A stretch of 64,000 bases of DNA from Viridothelium virens (Eukaryota; Ascomycota; Dothideomycetes; Trypetheliales; Trypetheliaceae). Below, in pieces: positions 1 through 11,487 of this stretch (positions are counted from its first letter, which is position 1; the number at the start of each line of letters is the position of its first letter). The notes below the pieces were generated by a model that was not told the origin of the DNA, made no database searches, and saw nothing but the letters and a program-made list of their open reading frames with translations. The DNA lies in contig ML991778.1 of NCBI GenBank assembly GCA_010094025.1, positions 62,001-126,000 of the forward strand, written 5' to 3'. The translations under genes were made by a program, and so were the position numbers.

Positions 1-1
1 C

Positions 2-154
2 AAAGAAACGCTGTACTACACGGCAACTTTTGGAGTCAGCCGTGGGCTTGGGCCGTTGGCGCAATTGATTTGGGATCGTGCTCTGGGACTCCCCATAGAG
101 CGTCCCAAGAGCATCAATTTAGCAGGAATCCTGGAGCAGATAGGCGAGATGTAG
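2..154 (+). CDS. Citrate synthase-like protein, 3' end (partial)
   Basis: Only the last 50 codons are in the window, and the 5' part lies before base 1. The frame starting at base 2 reads through to a TAG at 152-154. It contains [20 protein letters not shown], followed by a GLPIERPKS stretch. From memory this matches the C-terminal helix region of fungal citrate/alkylcitrate synthases, where a Gly-Pro-Leu-Ala-Gln segment precedes the conserved ERPKS. Such enzymes condense an acyl-CoA with oxaloacetate. Whether this is the primary enzyme, a methylcitrate synthase or a secondary-metabolism paralogue cannot be decided from 50 residues. The following 640 bases hold no other convincing frame. Confidence 0.55.
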   Translation, partial: KETLYYTATFGVSRGLGPLAQLIWDRALGLPIERPKSINLAGILEQIGEM

Positions 155-792
155 ATAGAAAATGTTGATATAGAGCATCGGTACCCTGTGGCAGGGCTGT
201 TGCATAAGGCATGGCATTGTCATTTCGACCTAGCCAAAGGTGAAGATCAGTGACGCGTGGAAAGCCATGGTAACGAGCCGAAGCGACGCGTAAAATGCGC
301 ACCCGTCCTTGAGATGAGACAAGCGAGTTCGCCCTAATTGCTGAAGTGTCGGGTTTCAGTGTGCCGAACACCTGGCTCATCGAGAGATTAGTTACGAGAG
401 AGGACTGACTCGATCCGGGGCCATCTGTTCGGTCGTATCTGTGGTACCAGTTCTTACCGTACCTAGACAGGGCCGTATGCGATCATGGGTCATGCCGTGG
501 TCCCACCATCCCAAGCCCAAGTCCAACCCCTACTAAAGACAGAATGCCAAGACTCCTGTGGTATCTCTCCAACTGCGGTGAGCCGTCGTAGGGCCCACGC
601 TGGCCTCGACGGTTCACCAGCATCGTCACTCTGCCGTGCGCTCTCCCAATGTGAGGACGATAGCTCTCAATCATCCCTCTCGTCCCTCTCGTTCCTCTCG
701 TCTTTCGCGTCTCATTCTATCCGCACCATCCACTGGCCACCGCTCACAACACATGAGCTACGGCTTGGGCTCGGGTCAATCCAAGTGCGACA
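155..792. other. Intergenic, 3' of citrate-synthase-like gene and promoter side of GH3 gene
   Basis: No gene is seen. Frames of 60-100 codons occur on both strands but have no family motif. A pyrimidine-rich stretch (about 668-720, repeated CTCTCGT units) lies just upstream of the beta-glucosidase start. That is typical of fungal core promoters. Confidence 0.5.
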
Positions 793-3700
793 ATGTTAAA
801 TTCGGCAACACATCGCAGGCAAAATTCGTGTAATCTACGCCAGCCATATCAGCAGAGAACTCCGCCCTCGCCTCCGCATAGCACATCCCTCGCTCGCTTC
901 TCTCTCGATGCCGCTTATCACGGTTCTTCTGAAAGCGAAGATGAACGGGAGAACGAAGACCTCTCTGACGTCGGGGAACTCGACCCTCTGAATTACGAGA
1001 CCAGGCATACAAGGAGAAGTGGACGAAGGATAGCAAAGAGGTTCGACTCCGAGACAGCGCCCCTGCGTGAAGGGAACTCAATACAAGAGAAGCTTCTCAG
1101 AAGCTACCGCCCACCTCGCTGGCGACTATGGCGACGGTGCTCTGGCACCAGTCGATCTTTCTGTCTTCTAGTGCTCACGATCTTGTCTGCCATCCTGCTC
1201 CTCTTCTTTGCAGGCAGCCTTTGGATCTACAATGATGGTGCCGCTTCTCCCTATGGCGAGTCTGAGCCGTACTATCCCACACCAAAAGGAGGGCGATATG
1301 CTGGATGGACAGATTCATTTAGAAAAGCACAAATCTTGGTCAAGCAAATGACTCTACCCGAGAAAGTCAATGTTACAACGGGCGTGGGCTGGTCAATGGA
1401 AATGTGTGTCGGCAATACTGGTGCTGTACCACGTTTGGGCTTCCCAAGCTTGTGTCTTCAGGATGGCCCTCTAGGCCTTCGATTCGCGGATCATGCAACA
1501 GCCTGGCCCGCAGGACTGACCGTCGGTGCAACCTGGAACAAGGACTTGATGCGCAGACGCGGTCAAGCTCAAGCGATTGAGGCCCGACTCAAAGGCATCA
1601 ATATTATTCTCGGACCATCTATGGGGCCTCTGGGGCGCATGCCCGCTGGTGGTCGAAATTGGGAGGGGTTTTCACCTGATCCCGTTCTTGCAGGCTGGGC
1701 ATCGAGCCAAACCATCAGAGGTATCCAAGGGGAGGGGGTCATCGCGACTGCGAAGCATTTTGTTGCCAATGAACAAGAGCATTTCCGACAAGCTTGGGAA
1801 TGGGGAACTCCGAATGCCATTTCGAGTAACGTTGACGACCGCACAATGCATGAGGTATATGCTTGGCCTTTTATGGATGCTGTTGGCGCAGATGTCGGTA
1901 GTATCATGTGCAGCTACAATCAAGTCAACAATTCATATGCCTGCCAAAACAGCAAGCTCTTGAACGGCATCCTCAAGGACGAATTTGGCTTTCAAGGCTT
2001 CGTGCAAAGTGATTGGCTAGCTCAACGAAGTGGTGTCGCGAGCGCCCTCGCGGGGTTAGACATGACCATGCCAGGAGATGGACTTCGATGGGCTGATGGT
2101 AGAAGTCTGTGGGGTAAAGAATTGACCAAGGCCGTGTTAAATGGAAGTGTACCCATTGACAGACTGAATGATATGGTCGCAAGGGTTGTGGCAGCATGGT
2201 ACCACATGGGGCAGGACAATACGCTCAACTGGCCACTGCCGCCTCCAGAAGGAGACGGTGGACCAAACTTCTCCAGTTGGACCCTTAACGAGACGGGACT
2301 TTTGCATCCAGGCAGTGACGATCCTACTACCGGCATCGTGAACAAATACATGGATGTGCAAAACGTCGGAGGTAATGGGTCTGATTCTCACCAGCTCCTT
2401 GCTCGTGCCATTGCTGCTGAAGGGATCGTCATTGTTGAGAACGTTGACAATATTCTCCCCCTATCCAGGATTGGCTGGTCGGCCAAAGAAGTTCTGAATG
2501 GAGAAGGGAAAGAATTCCACGTTGGAATATTTGGCGAAGACGCGGCAACGAATCCTAGGGGACGCAATGCTTGTGAGGATCGCGGATGCAATGTAGGCAC
2601 ACTCGGGCAAGGTTGGGGCTCTGGAACTGCGGAGTATCCGTACCTCATATCGCCCGTGGAAGCGCTCCGTCAAGCGTTCAACGACAGTGTTTCGATAACC
2701 GAGTCAACCACAAATAACCTACCATCAGCTAGTGTCCTTTCCAATCAGGATCTCTGTCTCGTGTTTGCCAACTCCGATGGAGGTGAAGGATACATCGCCA
2801 GTGGGAATATAAAAGGTGATCGCAACGATCTTGGCCTTCAGAAAGGCGGCGATCGATTGATCAAGCATATTGCCGATCACTGTGGGAGAGATGAGGCAGC
2901 CGTTGTCGTCATTATCCATGCCGTAGGCCCTGTGACCGTTGAGCCCTGGATTGAGCATCCTGCTATCAAGGGCGTGATTCTTGCACATTTACCCAGCCAG
3001 GAGTCAGGTAGTTCTCTTGCGGACGTTCTCTTTGGGGACGTCAATCCTTCTGGCCGCCTTCCCTATACCGTTGGCAAATCACTTCAAGATTACGGGCCCG
3101 ACGCTCAGATTCTGTTTAATGCGAATGGGCTAAGGCCACAACAAAATTTTACAAAAGGCCTCTATATTGATTATCGTTACTTTGATAAGAACGAAATCAC
3201 ACCGCGTTACGAATTTGGATATGGACTCAGCTACACCACGTTTGAGCTCTCTGGTTTTAAGCTTGAGCATGTTGCACAAAATAATGAGTCATTCCCTATT
3301 GGCCGACCTGGGGGCGTTACACCTCCGGGTTATCCCATGCAGTTACCAAATCCTCAAGAGGCTCTCATACCGTCCAATTTTACTAAAATTAAGAAGTATG
3401 TATATCCCTGGCTCGACTCGCTCTCCGAAGTCAAAAAGGGTCGGTACCACTATCCTCACGGCTACACTTGGGTCAAGCCGCCTCATCCTGCGGGCGGCTC
3501 CCAGGGTGGCCATCCAGACCTCTGGATTCGTGCCATGCATGTGGAGGTACACGTTGCAAACATAGGGGACACCGACGGTGCGGCCGTCGTCCAGCTTTAC
3601 GTAGGCTTTCCTGACGATGTTTTCGATCACACCTGGAACGCGACGCATTTTGCCAACTGCACTTACAATATGACGAACGATCCTCTCACAGCCAACGAGA

Positions 3701-4056
3701 CCAATCCCTTGAACTCATTTTTGGACGTGAATGGAAGAAACATCACATCTTGCAGCACTGAGACAATGGAAGAATATAATCCCAGGGTAGACTTTCCTGT
3801 ACGTGTCTTGAGAGGTTTCGAGAAGGTTCAAGTGCCTGCTGGAGCCAAGAGAACGGTAGCGTTTGACATTAACAGGCGGGACCTGAGTTATTGGGATATT
3901 GGTGCGCAGAATTGGAGGCTGCCTAAGGGAGAGTTCGAGTTCTCGATTGGATTCAGCAGCCGAGATCTACCTCTCAAAGCAAAAGGACAAATTATTGGCG
4001 AAGCGAATGGGCCTGTGAGAAGAAGCTTTGACGTCCAATTGGAGGATGCAGGATAA
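793..4056 (+). CDS. GH3 beta-glucosidase, type II membrane-anchored (bglE-like)
   Basis: An uninterrupted 1087-residue frame. It hydrolyses terminal beta-D-glucosyl residues such as cellobiose. After about 120 hydrophilic, Ser/Glu/Arg-rich residues comes one hydrophobic segment (about residues 122-146, CLLVLTILSAILLLFF). There is no cleavable signal peptide, so the enzyme is predicted as a single-pass type II membrane protein with the catalytic part outside, as in the bglE group of Aspergillus (about 1030 residues). The GH3 N-domain follows (MTLPEKVNVTTGVGW, then the substrate-binding KHFVANEQE). The nucleophile motif is GFQGFVQSDW, with Asp near residue 407. A GH3 C-domain and a fibronectin-III-like C-terminus follow (VHVANIGDTDGAAVVQLYVG). 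The ATG at 793 is the first in frame. Many Asn-X-Ser/Thr sites agree with an extracellular location. Confidence 0.93.
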   Translation: MLNSATHRRQNSCNLRQPYQQRTPPSPPHSTSLARFSLDAAYHGSSESEDERENEDLSDVGELDPLNYETRHTRRSGRRIAKRFDSETAPLREGNSIQEKLLRSYRPPRWRLWRRCSGTSRSFCLLVLTILSAILLLFFAGSLWIYNDGAASPYGESEPYYPTPKGGRYAGWTDSFRKAQILVKQMTLPEKVNVTTGVGWSMEMCVGNTGAVPRLGFPSLCLQDGPLGLRFADHATAWPAGLTVGATWNKDLMRRRGQAQAIEARLKGINIILGPSMGPLGRMPAGGRNWEGFSPDPVLAGWASSQTIRGIQGEGVIATAKHFVANEQEHFRQAWEWGTPNAISSNVDDRTMHEVYAWPFMDAVGADVGSIMCSYNQVNNSYACQNSKLLNGILKDEFGFQGFVQSDWLAQRSGVASALAGLDMTMPGDGLRWADGRSLWGKELTKAVLNGSVPIDRLNDMVARVVAAWYHMGQDNTLNWPLPPPEGDGGPNFSSWTLNETGLLHPGSDDPTTGIVNKYMDVQNVGGNGSDSHQLLARAIAAEGIVIVENVDNILPLSRIGWSAKEVLNGEGKEFHVGIFGEDAATNPRGRNACEDRGCNVGTLGQGWGSGTAEYPYLISPVEALRQAFNDSVSITESTTNNLPSASVLSNQDLCLVFANSDGGEGYIASGNIKGDRNDLGLQKGGDRLIKHIADHCGRDEAAVVVIIHAVGPVTVEPWIEHPAIKGVILAHLPSQESGSSLADVLFGDVNPSGRLPYTVGKSLQDYGPDAQILFNANGLRPQQNFTKGLYIDYRYFDKNEITPRYEFGYGLSYTTFELSGFKLEHVAQNNESFPIGRPGGVTPPGYPMQLPNPQEALIPSNFTKIKKYVYPWLDSLSEVKKGRYHYPHGYTWVKPPHPAGGSQGGHPDLWIRAMHVEVHVANIGDTDGAAVVQLYVGFPDDVFDHTWNATHFANCTYNMTNDPLTANETNPLNSFLDVNGRNITSCSTETMEEYNPRVDFPVRVLRGFEKVQVPAGAKRTVAFDINRRDLSYWDIGAQNWRLPKGEFEFSIGFSSRDLPLKAKGQIIGEANGPVRRSFDVQLEDAG

Positions 4057-5156
4057 CGAACTGGCATGGATATCACGGAAAGTCGGCTTGCTTCTCATTA
4101 GTTGTCTAATTCTTCGCCTTTCTCTCTCGTTGCATTTCCAGAGTTTGCATTGCTAGGCGTACGGCCAAATCAGGGAAATGGTTTTGGCTATATTAGAAGG
4201 GTAGATTTATTGCTATACCCCGTTGTATGAATCTGATGCATCTTGTCTGTTGCACTGTCATTCTCCTCCACTCCAGCTCGAAATTTTGACAGGCAGAGGT
4301 TAACTTCGCAGAAAAAGCTCGACTGCGTCGCAGTCAATCTATCCAACAGTAATCGCGCAAAGCTTTCGTATCTCGATAATTTTGTTGACAGTCGAACATT
4401 CGCCACGACATGCGCTTTTTAAGTCCTCTTTCCTCCTCTTATCGCGGGGTTTTATGTCGATTGATGGTCAGTTGGGCTGAACTCATCCAAGTAATTCCTT
4501 TTCAATCTAAGAGGAGGGTCACCAATGACAATCATACTTCAGTAAAGCTTTTTCCATGTACGAAAGCTCTTCAGTGAGTGTGGACGTTTTTCTATTCATG
4601 ACGTCTCCAAGCGTCCTCTCAGACCTATCTCTTCTCTATTTCTTTTTCGAGATAGTCATTGGCTCTTTAAAAATGGTGTTAGAAGATTGCTTGGCTGAGC
4701 ATGTTTTCGTTTGCCAAGCACCGATTGAACAAAGACAAAGACTTCCGTGAGCACGATGACAGATATCTCTTACCTGGAAGCCGAGATCAGCCAACGATGA
4801 GGGACGATCGATTGGTCTACAGGACACCAAAAGAGCTGTAAGTGAGGTGTTCTATCTCAGTCAAGGGAATGCATGTAAAAAAGACTGTCTATTCTCTAAT
4901 TAGCATGCAGACTGCACACTCGGCTCATGTCCGAGTACAAAGAGTGCTTCTCTTTGTCATCGCAAATTTAACACAGAACAATGCCCATGTAATCAACACA
5001 AGGACAGTTCTCAAATTCAACAAGGCTTCTTTACAATACCCTTACTCTGCTTGTCACACGATCTCGTGTACCTCAACATGAGTCCAAGACCTTAAAAGAC
5101 GGCCGTAAGCATGCGTGAAACCTATCAAAGATATTCCAAGACGAAGATCGACAAGC
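4057..5156. other. Intergenic, no gene seen
   Basis: About 1.1 kb between the GH3 gene and a small hypothetical gene. Only short frames without motifs are present on either strand. Confidence 0.5.
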
Positions 5157-5492
5157 ATGTGTTTTGACAAACGAGTAGTTTACTCCATTTGTAGTCATTA
5201 CTATACCGCTATCGAGAGATGTTCTGAGAACGCAACACAATGCCACGTTCTACACCCGAAAGGAAAGTCGGTTGCAGGCTATTGCGAATCTTGCAAGCAC
5301 GAAGTAACTGAACAAATGCAAGAAATAGTGTCTCAAAAAAGATGCACAGCAATCAGTAAAAAGGTCCGAGCCAGGGTACAGCGAATGAAGGGGAAGGGGA
5401 AAAAGGTCCGATTTAGCGAAGACGTGAGTGTTATTGGGAAGCAAGATACCGAAGAAGATATCTTGGAAAATACCCAGGGAGGCTTAGAGTAG
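5157..5492 (+). CDS. Small Cys/His-containing hypothetical protein
   Basis: A frame of 111 residues from the ATG at 5157. The N-terminal half has regularly spaced Cys and His residues (MCFDKRVVYSICSHYYTAIE, then C-x6-C, then CESCKHE). These could form a small zinc-binding unit. The C-terminal half is basic (KKVRARVQRMKGKGKKVRF) and ends acidic. I do not know a function. Short fungal proteins with a similar Cys pattern are familiar to me only as uncharacterised. The frame could extend upstream to 5115 only through a non-ATG codon, so 5157 is the better start. It is flanked by long gene-free DNA. Confidence 0.5.
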   Translation: MCFDKRVVYSICSHYYTAIERCSENATQCHVLHPKGKSVAGYCESCKHEVTEQMQEIVSQKRCTAISKKVRARVQRMKGKGKKVRFSEDVSVIGKQDTEEDILENTQGGLE

Positions 5493-6600
5493 AAGTATGG
5501 TCAGAGCTAAAGGTCGAGCATGAGTCAAATACGAGATAAGATGCAAATCGATAGGACAGACTTCTCCTGCGATAACTAAAGAAAATAGGAAAAGATTAGA
5601 TATGGTTGAATACGGTTTTGTTGGTTCACGTTTCCGCATGACATCATGCAGCAGCTCGGTGTATTCTAGTAAGCCACGGCCATTCGTCAGACCATCGCTC
5701 AGCTTCTTCAGCTAAGCAATGAGACTCCAGATCCAATCTAGATTTTGCTCTTTCTTGCATGACAGTCCACATGCAAAACCCCAATATGGTCGCACAATTG
5801 TGTCCAGCTACGCCGATTCAAAGGCTTCGCACCTTCCAGCAAGGTGACTCCAAGTTTTATCACAACTATGCGCACACTAAAATCATAGGTGGCGTAATTG
5901 GCAAACTCTGTCTAAAGCTCTACGATATGGCTCACAGTGAGAAACCATTGATTAAGCAGGTCCAAGGTCCTTTGACTGGCTGTCCACCACCGCAAGCTTT
6001 CGGTAGCCCGTGCCTCGCGCCAAATCTTCATTTACTGAAATCACATAGAGTTCATCTATCTATTGGCGGTGCTGTAATTAAGCGGCAGTGATCACCTTTC
6101 TCCTTCTCTTCGTCGCAAGACTTGGCCGAGCATCAGTCCGAGGCTAACTGTTTTTGAAGCCTGCCCTAATCTGCAGGGAGACTGAGCTCATATCACACAG
6201 GAGCACATCATGGGACACGATCAGCCGCCTCTACAGTTTCTCCTAGCCAGAGCTTTAGGTTTCAGATCCCATCACTAGATCTCTCGTATATCACTGAGCT
6301 GACTGGGGAGGTATGGAGTTCGTGGCTACATTTTATTTGGAAGGCAGTGAGGAAGGATCGTTTTCACGTGGATACGGCAATAACTTGTGATTTCGAGTAT
6401 AGTATATGCAGCGTCTCTGGCCAAGGCCTTGACCTCGTATGCTAGAGCATATTACAAGCTTCGCAGCCAAAACCCCTTTTCGATCTCAGAAGCAACTTGT
6501 AGCCATCGTCGGCGAAACAACTCTGATTGTCCCCATTGATTGAGGCTCAGTCTTTCATTAGCTGAAAGAGAAAGATACATCTATCATTGGACTCCACAGT
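5493..6600. other. Intergenic, promoter side of rhodopsin-domain gene
   Basis: About 1.1 kb. A 110-codon frame at 5759-6091 has no recognisable features. I see no gene. Confidence 0.45.
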
Positions 6601-7959
6601 ATGTCCTCCGGTCCTGACACGGACGCCACTCGCCCATATGCAGTCCAGATTGAATGGTATATCGCACTGCTGGTCATCTCAATCGTCTTCTTTACCTTAC
6701 GCTTCGCATCTCAATGGTGCTCACGTGGACGACAGTCGGTTTGGACATGGATTGGATGGGATGGAGTAATGGCCTTCCTCGGGTTGGTCACTAATGTAGT
6801 GATTGGGGTGACCTGGATAGGTATGTCTTTCCTGAGTCCGTATAAGAAATGGAAACAGGTGACCAATGCCTTCCATTGCTTTTGATTACTTTTAGTTGAT
6901 CTCGAACAAGGCAGGGGGTTTGCATGAGTAATCCTGATATGCGGAAAGAATACTTTGATACTAGTACTGACGAACGTTTCATTGCAGTCGCGGCGAAAGC
7001 GAGTATCAACAGCCTTAATTCTCTTGAAACTCCGGATCAGACCATCTACGATATATCCATTTCCATTAGGGATGGCTATATCGGGACGCTTCTCTACTCT
7101 GCAGCAACCACATTTCCCAAACTGTCTCTCGGTGCTCTATACCTCCGAATCTTTGCCCAACCCAGCCTTCGTCTAGTGACTTGGTTGGTAGTATGGTTTC
7201 TCATCCTCAACTGCATTACTTTTACAATCCTGACGGTACTTGGATGCATCCTGTCCGATTGCACGTCTTATAGCGCTATTCAACAGAATGTCAGCCCGAA
7301 GCACATCCATGGCCGTGCCCTAGCCCTTGCCTATAACCCGCCAAACATTATCAGCGATGTCATCATGCTAGCCCTTCCGATCAAAACTGTATGGACATTA
7401 CATGCGAGTAAAGCGAGGCGATTTGGATTGGTGATCATCTTCTCCACTGGAATAATCGGCCTAGCAGGATCAGCGGTTAGGTGGGCATTCTTTTTTCCAC
7501 GGAGTGAAAGTAAGGGAGTTCTGTTCCTTGCACATATTGAGTATCTCGCGACTTGAATTTAGAGCAAAAGAAAGTCATTCGCTAATCAGAAGCAACTTTA
7601 CAGGTGCTGCCAACAATGCGGAAATTCTCAGCCTGGTCGAACCAACTGCTTACCTCGTTGCCGCTTGCCTCCCCCCAACACCGAGCCTGTTCAGACGTGC
7701 AGCCGACGCATACCAGTCCCGAACGTCATCAAATCACTTGTCCGACTCGCTCAAGATGTCTAGCCTTCGCTCAAAGATGCGCAAAACTCGTCTACAAAAA
7801 GACGGCACAGGCGATGGGGACAGCGCGCTCAACAACAATCATAGCCACGATGGCAATAATGCTTTCCAGAGTCGCGCACCTCCCTCAACACGTACTAGCA
7901 GCGGCAGCGATACAAAATTAGTGGGCTATGACTGCCTTGAAGAAGAATTGTTCAGATGA
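6601..7959 (+). CDS. Integral membrane protein with fungal rhodopsin-type (PTH11/SAT4-like) 7-TM domain
   Basis: A spliced gene. Exon 1 starts at ATG 6601 and has TM1 and TM2 (YIALLVISIVFFTLRF; GVMAFLGLVTNVVIGV). The middle exon carries the family's KLSLGALYLRIF motif and further TM segments. Intron 2 is 7510-7603 (GTAAGG...TTACAG), joining phase 1. The last exon has the diagnostic motif EILSLVEPTAYLVAACLPP, then a polar tail. Intron 1 is uncertain. It may be 6859-6914 (phase 0, giving 402 residues), or the stronger GTATGT donor at 6821 may join an acceptor at 6948 or 6987. All three keep the frame. Members of this domain family are membrane proteins of mostly unknown ligand; PTH11-like receptors act in surface sensing. 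Confidence 0.8.
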
Positions 7960-8236
7960 CCGACAGGTCGCTCAGGTGCTGGGCTCAGCATAAAAAGAGT
8001 CATTGCCGTTCATATCATGCTACCTAGAAGATGTTGGTGTATGTTTTGTATAATATACGTTGAGAGCCGTTCGTAGGGGTGGTGAGGCGTATGGGTAGAT
8101 GAAATTCAATTAGATATTTACATAAAAATGCAAATCGGCAGGTAGACTTGAAGAAAACTATGTACAAATAATTTCTCCATGGGCATCAGAACAAGTCATT
8201 TGTTGTCTATCCTTTTGTTCCATGCAGAAAGTCCCT

Positions 8237-9547
8237 TCACGAAGATGGACCACCAACAGTAACGGTGAGACTGGATGGAGTGCCATCAGAGAGCTCTCCT
8301 GAGGCATTGCTGGCGCCGTCAGGATTGACATCGTCATAAGGGAATGCATAGCCTCTTCCATCTAACTCATATTGGTGAATGAATTTACTGTAGAAATTCG
8401 TTGGAGAAACCGTATAATAGGCACTCGAGCCCAGACCAGGCTGCGTGTTTCCACCGGCGAGCAAGAGAGTGCTACGGTCAAATGCCGCGCACAGACGCGG
8501 AACAACGGCTCGGTGAACATCATTATCGCCAGCTTCGATGGCGAACGGCCCGCTGTTACAGCCCCAAATGTCGGAAGCAATAGGCTGAGCATAACCACGG
8601 TTGTCTCCATTGCAGTTTAGGAGTCCATCGGAGACAGTGCACTGCACGTCACCGGCAGACACCTGAGTATTGATTGTCAAAGGCTGACTGCTATATTTCT
8701 GCCAGACTTGGTTGATATAGTCGGTCCAGTAGTTGCTAAATGCGTCTGAGTTGACCGAGGAATAGTCGCTAGGAGCAATCACACGGAGAGGGTTTCCATT
8801 GACATCAGTAACACAAAGTTGATGCCAGGGCTGGCCGTCCGAGTCAGCTTGCGCTTTCAAGTCGTTACAGATTGAGCTAACAGCATTCGCGGGCAAGCCC
8901 TGAGCGGTTTGAAGTCCTCCGCCTCCCGAGAGCGACATTCCTAGTGGGAGGCCAACGAAGTCCACGTAGCTAATATTGGCAAATAGGCCATCATCCTCGG
9001 TGTTGGTGAGCTCGACAAATCCCCAATTGACTGCTGCGCTTGGGTCATGAGGATTTGCTGAAGATGGTTCGACAAGTGAGGAGCCCCCTGTTCCCGATTC
9101 CACGACGAAGAATTGTAAGTCACCATTAGCTGCGAACCAAATACGACCAGAAGAAATATAGTCAGGCAGGGTGATAGTAGTGGTACTCCCTTGCCCACCA
9201 AGAGGCAGAGCTATGTTACCGGTAATGGGCTGGGGTACACTGGCGCCATTCGCGTTCGGATATAGCCAGGTCCCGTCAGTCTGGAGCACGACAAGCTGGT
9301 CGTTAGAGTCTAAACCCGTTACGTAGGCGTTGACGCTTCCAGCAAAGTTGTTCACCATGTTGATTTTGAGTTGCTGTGTGGGGCTACTTCCAGTGGAGTT
9401 GCTGACGGCTTCGGTTGTGTTCACGGTGTTTTCCTGAGTAATAACAACATCGCTGGCAGTTCCAGGAGACACGATCAATGGGGCAGCTAGAGCATGGCCA
9501 ATGAGACCAGCCAGCGTACCAAAGAGAAGGGTCGAAAAGGCACGCAT
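8237..9547 (-). CDS. Secreted GH64 family endo-1,3-beta-glucanase
   Basis: An uninterrupted 436-residue frame with a signal peptide (MRAFSTLLFGTLAGLIGHALA). The mature part has the GH64 pattern. An N-terminal beta-rich module (LKINMVNNFAGSVNAYVTGL) is followed by GRIWFAANGDLQFFVV, a FVELT segment with acidic residues, and the SNYWTDYINQVWQKY helix. C-terminally there are NCNGDNRGYAQPIASDIWGC and FYSKFIHQYELDGRGYAFPY. Known GH64 enzymes cut laminarin or fungal-wall beta-1,3-glucan, releasing oligosaccharides. In a fungus the likely role is wall remodelling or attack on other fungi. It is convergent with the rhodopsin-domain gene, with 277 bases between the stops. Confidence 0.88.
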   Translation of the reverse strand: MRAFSTLLFGTLAGLIGHALAAPLIVSPGTASDVVITQENTVNTTEAVSNSTGSSPTQQLKINMVNNFAGSVNAYVTGLDSNDQLVVLQTDGTWLYPNANGASVPQPITGNIALPLGGQGSTTTITLPDYISSGRIWFAANGDLQFFVVESGTGGSSLVEPSSANPHDPSAAVNWGFVELTNTEDDGLFANISYVDFVGLPLGMSLSGGGGLQTAQGLPANAVSSICNDLKAQADSDGQPWHQLCVTDVNGNPLRVIAPSDYSSVNSDAFSNYWTDYINQVWQKYSSQPLTINTQVSAGDVQCTVSDGLLNCNGDNRGYAQPIASDIWGCNSGPFAIEAGDNDVHRAVVPRLCAAFDRSTLLLAGGNTQPGLGSSAYYTVSPTNFYSKFIHQYELDGRGYAFPYDDVNPDGASNASGELSDGTPSSLTVTVGGPSS

Positions 9548-11487
9548 AATGAATGAATAGATTTATTTGCTTATTGATAAGACCAACTTTGCCAACAGAA
9601 CGAAAGAACGGACTGTTGGCTGAATAGCAAACGGTTTTTGTTAAAAAGAGTGTCCAAAAAGAATGGCTTGTCTTCAAAGAAGACAGGAGTAAAAAGAATG
9701 AGGGGAAAGAAAGAAATCTTTGGGAGATACAGAAACACGCAGTCATGGCTCCTAAGGGCTTATATTTTACTCTACATTTACTGCACTGTTGCAGCATCTC
9801 AGGGCGTACGCACATCTACAAGCCTGGTACCCCAGCCTGTTAAATAAGATTGGGTTACATCGCCCTAATGTTGGCAGCAAAGGAGATGGGGAACGTGATC
9901 GGAGTATGCAGGATCTAGGAGATGTGAAGAATAGTAGTAGAGGGAACGGGGCAACAGAAAATGACCTTCTCCATTCGAAGTCACAGATGTAGGCCATCTC
10001 CGAGCTCCCCCGTTCGGGGCACGTCCAATGGATGCTGCCGATAACTTAGCTTCAAGAATTCTCTAAGCCCGATATGTAGAGTAGCAGCATGATGACAGCG
10101 GGAAGGAGTGATGGGAGGAAGCGCGCTTTGAACGCGAGCTGCTCTTTTCAGAGGTGGCGTTGTCAGCCACCTGAGCGAGACGCCGGAGTGTGATCGAAGG
10201 TGGTTAAGAAGACGCAAGCAGTTGCGTCCAAATTTTCATTTGGAGCGTATTTCACACCAATGCAAGGCACGATGCGCCAAGCCTATTCCCGATTATTCTC
10301 CGGACGGTTTTTGGGAAGGATTCGTCCTGGGGGATGGAGCTCGGATTGACCAACATGATCTTGCACTGTAGCTTCTTACTCTGCAGGCTTCCCCAGGTTT
10401 CACCTGCCGAGGGTCTTTGCTTGATGTTGTAGACGATGACCAGATCACGGGTAGCTAGGTATGCATCGAGGTCGTTTACGCGGCTTCAATGGACAAGATT
10501 CTTTGGCGCGTAGATAGCGCAGAGGTAAGAGCGGGAGCTGAACTTCCAACCTCGAAATACAATAGGCCTGTCCTCAAAGTCTTGCTTGATGGATAATTGG
10601 GCGGGTAAAGCTAATAGCTGACGATTATCTAACAGCATCATTTCAATCGGACGAATGCTCAGGCAGTTTCCGTACGAGTCGGTGGTGATTGGATTGAGAC
10701 GGCTCGGATTTGTAGGGAGATTTGTAGGGAGATTCGGAGTGAGTCGTGGTTGGTGGTTGGGTTGCTGTTGGCAAACATGCAAAGACGGCGTTCATCTCGC
10801 TTCTGTACGTAACATCGATCACCTTCAGGGACCCAACGGCATCTATAGCCGAAACTGGTCTACCGTATGACAAACCCCGGGTGCTGACGACGCTAAGGCG
10901 CCAAGCTTTCCTCCGATCTCCGGGACCTCGGCACCCCCTCCACCCACTCGGTGCACTCACCCACGCACCCACTCACCCACTCAACCCACTCACGCCACTC
11001 ACGCCACCCGCCCACCCTCGCTGCCTCACTCAGCCCCTGAATTCGCCGACCTTTCCGTGCTTTCTGTAGTGATTTGTAAGGTACGGAGTACCTACGGAGT
11101 ACTTTGTAAGTTAACTCATGTATTTTCGCTGAGTAGGACAGTCGCTCAGCCCAGCAATCTAAGGGAAAGTATGATATGTATATTGTCGCTAGGCCAGTTG
11201 AATCATCGCGGATGGCATAGAATTGAACATCGTGAACTTTATGCAAGTTGGATCATGAGAGACTTCTTGCTCTGGAAGGCGCAAAGCTCGGGGATCCCTA
11301 GGAAGTAGGAAATGTAAGTTATGTTGAGTTTGCCAGCGTTGCTGGAGCTGCCTCACGAGATCGGTTTGGCATCACTCGTGCACTGATCCCAGAAACTCAG
11401 GCACACAAGGGGTCAACATCCCCTGGTTTTTATATATCACAGAGCGCGCGCAGCTGAAGGCAGGTAATCATTGCCACCTATCCGAGT
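9548..11487. other. Intergenic, no gene seen apart from a simple repeat
   Basis: About 1.9 kb upstream of the GH64 gene. Frames of up to about 110 codons overlap on both strands and carry no motif. It contains a CCCACTCA-type repeat (about 10934-11030) and two copies of TACGGAGTA near 11082-11101. Confidence 0.5.
10934..11030. repeat. Degenerate CACCCACTCA-type tandem repeat
   Basis: A C/A/T-rich run of imperfect 8-10-base units built from CCCACTCA, CACCCACG and ACGCCACTC. No coding frame of interest crosses it. Confidence 0.7.

Noticed and set aside
1040-1060. tRNA B-box-like GGTTCGACTCC
   Set aside because: It lies in the coding sequence of the beta-glucosidase, with no A box or cloverleaf nearby.
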